A stretch of DNA of 6,162 bases from Candidatus Latescibacterota bacterium (GTDB lineage Bacteria > Krumholzibacteriota > Krumholzibacteriia > Krumholzibacteriales > WJIX01), in the NCBI GenBank assembly GCA_030643145.1, contig DAOWMJ010000122.1, positions 1 to 6,162 on the forward strand, read 5' to 3'. Shown in pieces: positions 1-6,022 of the stretch. How positions within the stretch are numbered: the first letter of the stretch is position 1; each line of letters begins with the position of its first letter. A program made the translations under genes and the position numbers. Below the pieces are notes generated by a model, which ran no database searches, was not told the origin of the DNA, and saw only the letters and a program-made list of their open reading frames with translations.

Positions 1-243
1 CTCAGTCGCGTGATATCAAAAGAGATGTTTTATGATATTATATTTGCCGATCCTCCATATAGGAGTGACCTTGCCGCGAAACTTTTGAGAATGGTGAACG
101 AAATAGAAAATAAAATATGCGGAATTATGGTTATTGAGAGCAGAGAAGAACTCGAATGTATTAACAGCCGGCATATGGAGAAATATAAAATAAAGAAATT
201 TGGACAGACATATGTTAACTATTTTAGATATATGAAGAGCTAA
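1..243 (+). CDS. rsmD: 16S rRNA (guanine-N2)-methyltransferase RsmD, C-terminal part (5' end outside window)
   Basis: The frame is open from base 1, so the N-terminal half lies upstream and the GTG at position 10 is not the real start. About 80 residues are visible. They hold the hallmark DPPY (preceded by YDIIFA), motif IV of S-adenosylmethionine-dependent amino-group methyltransferases, about 16 residues into the fragment. A final strand-rich section ends in QTYVNYFRYMKS, like the terminal beta strands of RsmD. RsmD is known to methylate the 2-amino group of G966 (E. coli numbering) in 16S rRNA during small-subunit assembly. The SAM-binding glycine motif I is not in the window. The coaD start follows 36 bases after the stop, and rsmD-coaD adjacency is very common in bacteria, which supports the call. 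A related N-methyltransferase would be the alternative, but the neighbour makes RsmD much likelier. Confidence 0.88.
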   Translation, partial: LSRVISKEMFYDIIFADPPYRSDLAAKLLRMVNEIENKICGIMVIESREELECINSRHMEKYKIKKFGQTYVNYFRYMKS

Positions 244-279
244 CGGAATATTCTTTAGTTATGACAGAAAGGGGATTTT

Positions 280-771
280 ATGAGTCTCAAGACCGCTCTT
301 TACCCCGGCACATTTGATCCTATTACAAACGGGCATATTGATCTTGTTAAACGGATTTCGCATGTATTTGACAGTGTTATTGTCGCGGTGGCCGCGGGTA
401 CACACAAGAACACATTTTTAACGCTTCAGCAGCGCCATGAAGTGGCAAAAGAAAGTTTGAAAGACTGTGACAGAGTTGAATGTGTGACATTCGACGGTCT
501 TCTCGTTGATGAATTCAGAAAGAGAAAAGTGGATGTTGTTATAAGGGGTTTGAGGGCGATATCGGATTTTGAATATGAACTTATGATCGCGCTTATGAAC
601 AGAAAACTATTTCCTGACTTTGAAACTGTCTTTCTTATGCCAAGCGAGGAATATATTTACCTTCACAGTTCGCTTGTCAAAGAGATATACAGGATGGGTG
701 GTGAAATCGGAGGCCTTGTGCCGGAACCGGTTGTTAAGGGGCTCATGAAGTGGTTTCCGCGGGAAAAATAA
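280..771 (+). CDS. coaD: Phosphopantetheine adenylyltransferase (CoaD)
   Basis: This is a complete 163-residue protein, the usual length for bacterial PPAT. It transfers AMP from ATP to 4'-phosphopantetheine, giving dephospho-CoA, the penultimate step of coenzyme A synthesis in the cytoplasm. Visible signatures are the N-terminal YPGTFDPITNGH, with the nucleotidyltransferase T/HxGH motif at residues 16-19 (His19), and Lys43 in the usual substrate-binding position. RGLRA follows at 89-93, then FEYELMIALMNRKL at 97-110, and the C-terminal ATP-binding signature SSLVKEI at 130-136. The family's usual ISSSLVKE is YLHSSLVKE here, a His in place of one Ser, which I regard as a tolerated variant. The start is ATG with a GAAAGGGG Shine-Dalgarno about 5 bases upstream. 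It lies between rsmD (36-base gap) and the aminotransferase (31-base gap), probably in one transcript. Confidence 0.97.
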   Translation: MSLKTALYPGTFDPITNGHIDLVKRISHVFDSVIVAVAAGTHKNTFLTLQQRHEVAKESLKDCDRVECVTFDGLLVDEFRKRKVDVVIRGLRAISDFEYELMIALMNRKLFPDFETVFLMPSEEYIYLHSSLVKEIYRMGGEIGGLVPEPVVKGLMKWFPREK

Positions 772-802
772 CAATCTTGCATTTTATTTAAGGAGGAGAT
801 TT

Positions 803-1996
803 ATGTCGGATGTTATAAGTGAAAGAGCGAAGAATATTGAACCTTCAATAACTCTCAGTCTAAACACAAAAGCGAATAACCTTCGTGAGGCGGGGGCGGA
901 TGTCGTGGGGCTCGCGGCGGGGGAACCCGACTTTGAAACTCCGGCTGTTATCAAAAAGGCCGCTTATGAAGCTATCGAGCAGGGTAAAACAAGATATACT
1001 CCCGCAGCAGGGATATCCCCTCTTAGGGAAGCCATAGCGGAGATGTATTCCAAACGCCTTGGTTTGCCCTATGAGGGATCTGAAGTGATGATATCGAATG
1101 GAGCAAAACATTCAATCTTTAATGCTCTTTATGTGCTGACCAATCCGGGCGATGAGGTTATGATATTCACGCCATACTGGGTAAGTTATCCCGTGATGGT
1201 AAAACTTGTTGGGGCAAAACCGAGGATTGTCGAGCTTAACGCGGATAATGATTATAAGCTTACACCCGAGAGGCTTAAGGCTGAAGTGGCAAAATCAAAG
1301 CCGAAGGTGATTTTGTATAATTCGCCAAATAATCCCGCCGGTATTGTTTATAGCGCCGAGGAGGTTGAAGCGATCGGCAGAATTCTGCATAGAGAAGGAA
1401 TTTCTCTTATTAGCGATGAAATCTATGAATTTCTAACCTATAAAGACAATAAGCATTATTCCCCGGTTTCACTCGTTCCGGAGCTTAAGGAAAGTACGGT
1501 TGTTATAACGGGTGTGTCGAAGAGCTATGCTATGACAGGCTGGAGGATCGGGTTTGCTCTTTCAAGCAGTGAAGTGATATACAGGATGAGCGCGTATCAG
1601 GCTCACGCTACCGGATGTCCCAACGCAATTTCCCAATGGGCGGCTTTAACTGCGGTTAAGGAAGGGGCTGAAGAGAGGGAAATGATGCGTGTTGAGTTCG
1701 AGAAAAGAAAGGAGATGTTCGGAGAGCGGCTATCAAAAATATCATCAGTGACATTCCCCGACCCTGGCGGAGCTTTCTATTTTCTGGTTGATGTTTCTTC
1801 CATGTATGAAAGATGCGGTGTTTCGGGAAGCGGAGAATTCTGCGAAAAACTCCTCAAAGAAAAGGGGCTTCTCCTGATACCCGGCGGACCCTTTGGATGT
1901 GATAATACCGTACGTTTTTCGTTTGCTTCGAGTGAGAAAATACTTAATAACGCTCTTGACCGTTTTGAAAACTTTGTCGAGGATTATACGGGCTGA
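803..1996 (+). CDS. aspB: Aspartate aminotransferase, PLP-dependent class I, subgroup I-beta
   Basis: This is a 397-residue fold-type I aminotransferase, full length for the family. It is expected to move the amino group between aspartate and 2-oxoglutarate in the cytoplasm. Diagnostic residues, placed by eye against the family, are AAGEPDF at 38-44, Tyr65 in RYTPAAG, Lys102 in NGAKHSIFN and Trp126 in TPYW. NSPNNPAG at 173-180 carries Asn177, and SDEIYE at 204-209 has Asp205 for the PLP ring nitrogen and Tyr208. Lys240 in GVSKSYAMTGWRIGF should be the Schiff-base lysine, and Arg371 in RFSFA should bind the substrate alpha-carboxylate. The NSPNNPxG form and the Lys at 102 fit the Thermus/Bacillus-like I-beta group rather than E. 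coli AspC; some members of that group also transaminate prephenate, which cannot be decided here. A near-perfect AAGGAGGAG Shine-Dalgarno sits about 5 bases before the ATG, the strongest in the window, suggesting high translation. Confidence 0.93.
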   Translation: MSDVISERAKNIEPSITLSLNTKANNLREAGADVVGLAAGEPDFETPAVIKKAAYEAIEQGKTRYTPAAGISPLREAIAEMYSKRLGLPYEGSEVMISNGAKHSIFNALYVLTNPGDEVMIFTPYWVSYPVMVKLVGAKPRIVELNADNDYKLTPERLKAEVAKSKPKVILYNSPNNPAGIVYSAEEVEAIGRILHREGISLISDEIYEFLTYKDNKHYSPVSLVPELKESTVVITGVSKSYAMTGWRIGFALSSSEVIYRMSAYQAHATGCPNAISQWAALTAVKEGAEEREMMRVEFEKRKEMFGERLSKISSVTFPDPGGAFYFLVDVSSMYERCGVSGSGEFCEKLLKEKGLLLIPGGPFGCDNTVRFSFASSEKILNNALDRFENFVEDYTG

Positions 1997-2105
1997 AAAA
2001 GTTTTCCGGATTGTCTGAGCCGGAGTGCCTATTGCTTTGCCCGGCCAATTTCCCGGATGCGACCGATTTTGGTAGATTAAAGCTGATTAACACCTGGAGT
2101 TTGAT
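1997..2105 (+). other. Intergenic spacer before the FAD-linked oxidase gene
   Basis: This 109-base gap is the largest break in the rightward gene block. It contains four CCGG tetranucleotides within about 50 bases (2006, 2020, 2041 and 2053). Two of them form a 5-bp inverted repeat, GCCGG at 2019-2023 with CCGGC at 2041-2045 around a 17-base loop. No T-run follows, so this is not a convincing terminator. A TAGATT at 2073-2078 could serve as a -10 element, but I see no good -35 at the right distance. GGAG at 2096-2099 is the ribosome binding site for the gene starting at 2106. The gap may hold a separate promoter, but the sequence does not prove it. Confidence 0.4.
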
Positions 2106-3503
2106 ATGGCTGATGAGTCTCAAAAGAGAATAGATGAATTAAAACGCCGTATCCGGCATGTGAATCTGTACACGGAATATTATTACAGAATCGCTTATGG
2201 TTATGATGCTACCGGGATAAAGGGTTTATGCGCGGGAGTGGCTTTTCCGGAATCTCAGGAGGATATAGTTTCAATTGTTTTAAATGCGGCAAGTCTCGGC
2301 ATTCCACTTGTACCGAGGGGCGCGGGAACTGGATTTTCAGGAGGCTCGGTGCCTGCGGATGGCAGCCTTGTTGTTTCCACTGAAAAAATGAGACGCGTTC
2401 TCTCTTTTGACCGGAGAATAGGTGAGGTGGAGGTTGAGAGTGGGATTGTAAATGGAGAGCTGCAGAATTATCTAAGGCCGTCCGGGTTTTTCTATCCCCC
2501 GGATCCTGCGAGCTACAAGGTTTCTACTATAGGTGGTAATATCGCTGAGAATGCCGGTGGTCCCAGGGCGTACAAATATGGCGTAACACGCCGCTATGTA
2601 CGTTCGCTGAAATGGATTACTTCAGACGGCGAGTATCTGGAAAGCGGACCCGGAGGCCCAGCCGCTTTTCTTATTGGTTCTGAAGGGACACTTGGGATTA
2701 TTTATTCAGCGCGGCTGGCACTATTCCCTATTCCAAAAACAAGAAAGACATTTCTTCTCGGCTCCAGCGGCGACGGAAACGCTATCGACATAGCTTCGAA
2801 TCTTCTTCATTCAGGCTTCAGCCCGAGCGTTCTTGAGTTCATTGATTCTAAAACAATGAGGTGCGTAGCTGAGCATATGGATATTTTATCGATTATTGAG
2901 GATAGAGGAAATTCGAGCTATCTCTTTCTTGAAGTTGAAGGGACGGAAATAGAAACTACTGATCAGCAAAGGCACCTGAATGATTTTTGCGAGCGACACG
3001 GATTTTTGCTGACCACTGCAGAGGGTGAGGAAGAGAGAGAGATTCTCTGGGAATTGAGAAGATCGATCAGCCCGAGCCTTGCTAAAAAGGGGATTACAAA
3101 GGTTAATGAAGATATCGCGCTTCCCCTTGGGAAACTAGCTGAGGCAGTGGTACGTATTCATGAGCTTGCTCGCGATAAAAATCTTGATTGTTATATTTTC
3201 GGGCACTGTGGTGACGGAAATCTGCATGTTAATATTATGACGGATAGACGGAAGAAATTGGAGATGAAGAGATCCGGCGAGTTTGTTAGGGATCTCTTTT
3301 CGTATGTGATTGCGGCGGGAGGTACTCTAAGCGGTGAGCATGGAATCGGTATTACGAAGCGTCCCTTCCTTAATCTGGCATTTTCCCCGGAGGAACTTCG
3401 CCTGCAGGAGGGGATTAAAAATGTTATGGATCCGGGGGCTAAACTTAATCCGGGAAAATATTTTGACAAAATAGTATCGGCAGGGAGAGGGTGGACAAGT
3501 TGA
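2106..3503 (+). CDS. glcD: FAD-linked 2-hydroxyacid dehydrogenase, GlcD / D-lactate dehydrogenase family
   Basis: This is a 465-residue flavoprotein of the VAO/PCMH fold, the typical length of a stand-alone GlcD. The N-terminal FAD-binding domain (about 40-210) shows PRGAGTGFSGGS at 70-81, PPDPASYKVSTIGGNIAENA from 131 to 150, and GSEGTLGII at 191-199. The C-terminal FAD-oxidase domain (about 215-455) shows GHCGDGNLHVNI at 366-377 and SGEHGIGITKRPFL at 409-422, and ends in LNPGKYF. His367, His374 and Glu410 match the metal site known from D-2-hydroxyglutarate dehydrogenase relatives. It should oxidise a short D-2-hydroxyacid (glycolate, D-lactate or D-2-hydroxyglutarate); sequence alone does not choose. 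There is no fused iron-sulfur (CCG-type) domain, and glcE and glcF are not in the window, so the electron acceptor is unknown. ATG start with GGAG 6 bases upstream. The stop lies inside the start region of obg. Confidence 0.9.
   Translation: MADESQKRIDELKRRIRHVNLYTEYYYRIAYGYDATGIKGLCAGVAFPESQEDIVSIVLNAASLGIPLVPRGAGTGFSGGSVPADGSLVVSTEKMRRVLSFDRRIGEVEVESGIVNGELQNYLRPSGFFYPPDPASYKVSTIGGNIAENAGGPRAYKYGVTRRYVRSLKWITSDGEYLESGPGGPAAFLIGSEGTLGIIYSARLALFPIPKTRKTFLLGSSGDGNAIDIASNLLHSGFSPSVLEFIDSKTMRCVAEHMDILSIIEDRGNSSYLFLEVEGTEIETTDQQRHLNDFCERHGFLLTTAEGEEEREILWELRRSISPSLAKKGITKVNEDIALPLGKLAEAVVRIHELARDKNLDCYIFGHCGDGNLHVNIMTDRRKKLEMKRSGEFVRDLFSYVIAAGGTLSGEHGIGITKRPFLNLAFSPEELRLQEGIKNVMDPGAKLNPGKYFDKIVSAGRGWTS
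3482..3502 (+). promoter_or_regulatory. Ribosome binding site and ambiguous start of obg inside the 3' end of glcD
   Basis: A purine-rich AGGGAGAGG at 3482-3490 abuts the GTG at 3491, leaving almost no spacing for that start (0 bases from GAGG, 3 from the inner GGAG). The in-frame TTG at 3500-3502 is 9 bases from GAGG. It also overlaps the glcD stop as TTGA, a variant of the ATGA stop/start overlap typical of translational coupling. Known Obg proteins begin just a few residues before the FIDRVKI-type strand, which fits the shorter form (338 residues). The GTG is the better codon and the TTG has the better spacing, so the start is undecided between them. Confidence 0.55.
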
Positions 3504-4516
3504 CGCGTGCTTTTATAGACAGGGTGAAAATAGATGTAAAATCAGGTGATGGGGGAAATGGATGCGTGAGTTTTCGTAGAGAGAAATATGTTCCGCGCGG
3601 TGGGCCTGATGGTGGAAATGGCGGAAGAGGTGGGGATGTTATCTTTCGGGTTGATTCCGGTATCAGGACATTAATTGATCTTAGGTATAGAAAAAGTTAC
3701 AAGGCCGGTGACGGTAAAGCAGGTTCAGGGGCGCGTAAAGCCGGGAAATGTGGTGAATCGATTGTAGTCAGGATACCTCAGGGAACCCTCGTGGAGGATT
3801 TTGAGAGTGGTGAAATTCTGGCTGATCTTACAGGTGAAAACGATGAGCTTGTTCTGCTTAAGGGAGGGAGAGGAGGCAGGGGTAATTATACATTTCGTTC
3901 ATCAACGAACAAGACACCGCGAAGAGCCACCGGCGGCGAACCTGGGAACACGAAAATATTGCAGCTGACAATGAAAGTAATAGCGGATGTTGGACTGGTC
4001 GGGCTTCCCAACGCGGGGAAATCAACTCTCCTTAACGGTGTAAGCGCGGCGCATCCGCGTATAGCTTCATACCCCTTCACTACGCTGACCCCAACCCTTG
4101 GGATTGTGGCGATCGGTGAACTTGCCTCATTTTGCATGGTTGATATTCCGGGGCTGATTAAAGGAGCTCATAAGGGAAAAGGGCTGGGAATACAGTTTCT
4201 TCAGCATATTGAGCGCTGCCGTGTTCTTTTATTCGTCATCGACGCGTCCGTCTCTGAAGTAAAGGATGTATATGATCAGTTAATTGGTGAACTTGGCGCT
4301 TACAGCGCCGATCTTCTTTTGAAGCCTAGGGTAGTAGCCCTGAACAAAATTGACTTGTTAGAAGAGCCTTTTCCGGATGATTTTTCCTTCGCTCAGGAAG
4401 AAGAGTTTTATCAAATTTCTGCCGCTACGGGCAAGGGTATTCCTTTATTACTTAACAGGTTATATGAGATTGTTAATGAACATTCGAGGGTAGAGGATCA
4501 AGAACCGAGCCCATAA
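3491..4516 (+). CDS. obg: Obg family GTPase (ObgE/CgtA), ribosome assembly and stress-related GTPase
   Basis: The GTG start gives 341 residues; TTG at 3500 would give 338. The Obg fold covers about residues 8-160, very glycine-rich, with GDGGNGCVSFRREKYVPRGG from 19 and later KGGRGGRGN and RATGGEPG. The G domain covers about 161-330: G1 GLPNAGKST at 171-179, switch I FTTLTPTLG at 196-204, G3 DIPG at 218-221, G4 NKID at 285-288 and G5 SAATGKG at 310-316. The protein stops soon after the G domain, so the C-terminal OCT domain of the longer B. subtilis-type Obg is absent, a common short form. Known family members bind the 50S subunit and act in late large-subunit assembly and growth control. In many bacteria obg follows rplU-rpmA; here it is coupled to glcD. 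Its last 14 codons overlap the serpin gene on the other strand by 44 bases, and no terminator is visible after the stop. Confidence 0.96.
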   Translation: MDKLTRAFIDRVKIDVKSGDGGNGCVSFRREKYVPRGGPDGGNGGRGGDVIFRVDSGIRTLIDLRYRKSYKAGDGKAGSGARKAGKCGESIVVRIPQGTLVEDFESGEILADLTGENDELVLLKGGRGGRGNYTFRSSTNKTPRRATGGEPGNTKILQLTMKVIADVGLVGLPNAGKSTLLNGVSAAHPRIASYPFTTLTPTLGIVAIGELASFCMVDIPGLIKGAHKGKGLGIQFLQHIERCRVLLFVIDASVSEVKDVYDQLIGELGAYSADLLLKPRVVALNKIDLLEEPFPDDFSFAQEEEFYQISAATGKGIPLLLNRLYEIVNEHSRVEDQEPSP

Positions 4517-5705
4517 AAAGGGGCAATCCGCTACTCTTATCCTTTATAACCAGGAAGTAAGGCCTGTTGAAGATCAGGTTGAAAGGTTTAACGCGATCAT
4601 GCATTGTAGAGGTTAATTTTATTGTTACCGCCGTTACTCCGGCTGCTTCAGTGCCCTTTTCGTCAATCTTTAGAAATGTTTTATGAAGAACCTTGCTTAT
4701 ATACACCCTTAATCCGCTCTCGATTTCGCACATCCTTGAGAAATCCGCGTTAACCGGAGAGAATGCTATTTCCATACCTAGGGCTGAGAGAGATTTGTTC
4801 AGGTTTGACTTATATTCGATCTTCAGTTTTGGCATTTCAATGGTACCCTCGCGTTTTATAAATTCAGGCTCCCATAGCTTCCACGATTTATATGAGAGGT
4901 TTTTGTAGAAAGCGTTAAGGTCTGAATCTATGTTCGGCAGAAAAAGGGAGATACTTGTCTTTCCGTCTCCGTATGGAAGCATTACAGCCTCAAACGATTC
5001 CGTTTTCAGGTATTTAAAGCTATCCCGCTGTTTCATCATATCTACTCTTATTTCTTTTCCGTCAGAAAGATAAAAGGCGCGCAGCTTTGTCTTGCTCTTA
5101 TCAAACTCCTTTGCCCAGCTGCCCTTAAAATAGATCGCGTTAACGAGATAGGCAATATCAGCGGGGGAGACTGTTTCTACGATCTTGCTTATTTTTCCAT
5201 TTGTTTTTTTATTTACCCATTCGTTTATCGGTGTGGCGGAAGTAAGTGGAAAGAGATCGGCGAGAAAGAATTCTTTTGTGTCCGATTTAAATTCTTCGCG
5301 AAATTTAATTGATTCCTTGAGCCAGATCGAGTTGGCTATCGACAGTTCTACCTCTTCGTCTTTTTGTAATAAATTCTGAATTAGGCTTTTGTTGCCGGCC
5401 TTGAATATTTCACGTTTTATACCTTTTAGCCTCAGGCTTCGCAACATTGCTTTTTCTGTTTCCCCATCGCTTCCCCCAGTTGTCATAGCCAGCGCCAGCG
5501 CGACACTCGCGGGGGAGATAAAGATATTTTTATTCTTATGCGCGGCGGCTTCTTTTTGATAGAGATCAAAACTGAATTCAGCATAAGCCCTTTCGACATC
5601 ATTCGGCGTCATTTTTTCCGTGTTGCCGGAAGGAAGTGAAAAGGCGGCAAGTGAACTTGCCGCAATCAGTATAAAGAAAACTGGAATTATATTTGAATTT
5701 GACAT
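4473..5705 (-). CDS. Secreted serpin (serine protease inhibitor, MEROPS I4-type fold)
   Basis: This 410-residue protein has an export signal: a hydrophobic stretch at about residues 6-22 followed by SLPSG. The n-region (MSNSN) has no Lys or Arg, which is unusual, and there is no lipobox Cys. Residues about 35-405 are a full serpin domain: NIFISPASVALALAM at 60-74, LVNAIYFKGSW at 187-197, the MPK strand at 291-293, the hinge EKGTEAAGVTAV at 349-360 and the terminal PLFMGSVLDP at 395-404. The hinge has Thr at P14 and small residues at P12-P10, the pattern of inhibitory serpins that trap proteases as covalent complexes. Counting 17 residues from Glu349 gives P1 Thr365 and P1' Ser366 (Lys363 at P3), so the target protease is uncertain. 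It likely acts in the periplasm or outside the cell, as miropin of Tannerella forsythia does. The only usable start is ATG 5705; an in-frame stop lies shortly upstream. No protease gene is adjacent. Confidence 0.95.
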   Translation of the reverse strand: MSNSNIIPVFFILIAASSLAAFSLPSGNTEKMTPNDVERAYAEFSFDLYQKEAAAHKNKNIFISPASVALALAMTTGGSDGETEKAMLRSLRLKGIKREIFKAGNKSLIQNLLQKDEEVELSIANSIWLKESIKFREEFKSDTKEFFLADLFPLTSATPINEWVNKKTNGKISKIVETVSPADIAYLVNAIYFKGSWAKEFDKSKTKLRAFYLSDGKEIRVDMMKQRDSFKYLKTESFEAVMLPYGDGKTSISLFLPNIDSDLNAFYKNLSYKSWKLWEPEFIKREGTIEMPKLKIEYKSNLNKSLSALGMEIAFSPVNADFSRMCEIESGLRVYISKVLHKTFLKIDEKGTEAAGVTAVTIKLTSTMHDRVKPFNLIFNRPYFLVIKDKSSGLPLFMGSVLDPLPSNVH

Positions 5706-5716
5706 CTTGTACCCCC
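5706..5716 (-). promoter_or_regulatory. G-rich ribosome binding site of the serpin gene
   Basis: On the minus strand a run of five G (5712-5716) lies 6 bases before the serpin ATG. It replaces the AGGAGG-type sites seen before the plus-strand genes and is a weaker but usable Shine-Dalgarno match. It supports the start chosen at 5705. Confidence 0.5.
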
Positions 5717-5740
5717 GAAGTAGAAACGGTTCTATTAATA

Positions 5741-5809
5741 CACCCTATTTAAATTAACAGTTGTATGGCTATGAATCAATGTAATAGAGGGGCACCCTAC
5801 TTATTTCTA
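5741..5809. repeat. Direct repeat pair upstream of the serpin gene (possible operator)
   Basis: CACCCTATTTAAATTAA at 5741-5757 and CACCCTACTTATTTCTA at 5793-5809 share 12 of 17 positions, including an exact CACCCTA. The copies are 52 bases apart, close to five helical turns, so they would lie on the same face of the DNA. They sit 36-104 bases upstream of the serpin start, where its promoter must be if it is transcribed alone. On the minus strand a TTGATT (5774-5779) lies between the copies and could be a -35, but the A+T-rich -10 candidates near 5750-5757 are poor. A regulator site is an inference; chance similarity in A+T-rich DNA is possible. Confidence 0.3.
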
Positions 5810-5816
5810 ATGGAGT

Positions 5817-5861
5817 TTTTAAATAACAAATAAATACGACGCGGGGAATTAACCCGCGCCG
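5817..5861 (-). terminator. Leftward rho-independent terminator between the anchor-like remnant and the serpin
   Basis: In minus-strand RNA, CGGCGCGGG (5861-5853) pairs with CCCGCGUCG (5845-5837). This gives a 9-bp stem with one G-U wobble and a 7-base loop. It is followed at once by a U-rich tail (UAUUUAUUUGUUAUUU, 5836-5821). On the plus strand the wobble becomes an A-C mismatch and no comparable T-run follows, so the signal is directional. It should end leftward transcription that passes the stop codon at 5906-5908 and should insulate the serpin from it. Confidence 0.65.
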
Positions 5862-5905
5862 ATTCTTATAGATCATATACTAATTGTCGATTTTACCGCA
5901 CGGTT

Positions 5906-6022
5906 CTAAGCATTGTTTATCGCTCTTTTCCTTATGATCACACCGGCGGTCACCAGCATAGCAAGAACCATGACCGCCAACACGGGAGCACTGAAAAGAG
6001 GAGTGGCGTAAGGATCTCGATA
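5906..6022 (-). pseudogene. C-terminal membrane-anchor-like coding remnant (broken gene 3' end)
   Basis: On the minus strand this 38-codon open stretch ends at TAG 5906-5908. Its product reads TPLFSAP, then a hydrophobic segment (VLAVMVLAMLVTAGVII), then a basic cluster RKR and a short tail AINNA. This three-part order (short polar/proline motif, transmembrane helix, basic end) is that of C-terminal anchors or sorting signals of exported proteins. I cannot match it to a named class such as PEP-CTERM or IPTL-CTERM. Codons such as AGG AAA AGA resemble the real genes here. A TAA at 6023-6025 closes the frame upstream, the first ATG would give only 21 residues, and no ribosome binding site is visible. 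So it is not a stand-alone gene but probably the end of a frameshifted or decayed one. The terminator about 45 bases beyond the stop supports former or present leftward transcription. Confidence 0.35.

Noticed and set aside
860..1111. Antisense open frame within the aminotransferase gene, and similar ones at 3191-3469, 3886-4137, 4693-4908 and 5185-5379
   Set aside because: Each lies wholly inside a gene with clear family motifs on the opposite strand, and their products match no recognisable family.
4509..4524. GCCC / GGGC hairpin just at the obg stop as a terminator
   Set aside because: The stem is only 4 bp and is not followed by a T-run on either strand. It also lies within the serpin coding sequence.
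5726..5908. Repeated nonamer ACGGTTCTA at 5726-5734 and 5900-5908
   Set aside because: A single 9-base repeat within a few hundred bases is not improbable by chance, and nothing flanks it that suggests an attachment site or target duplication.
5945..5978. Exact 8-bp inverted repeat GGCGGTCA / TGACCGCC with an 18-base spacer
   Set aside because: It lies inside the hydrophobic anchor-coding stretch. An 8-bp match at this spacing is expected a few times by chance in a window this size, and there is no T-run or other support.
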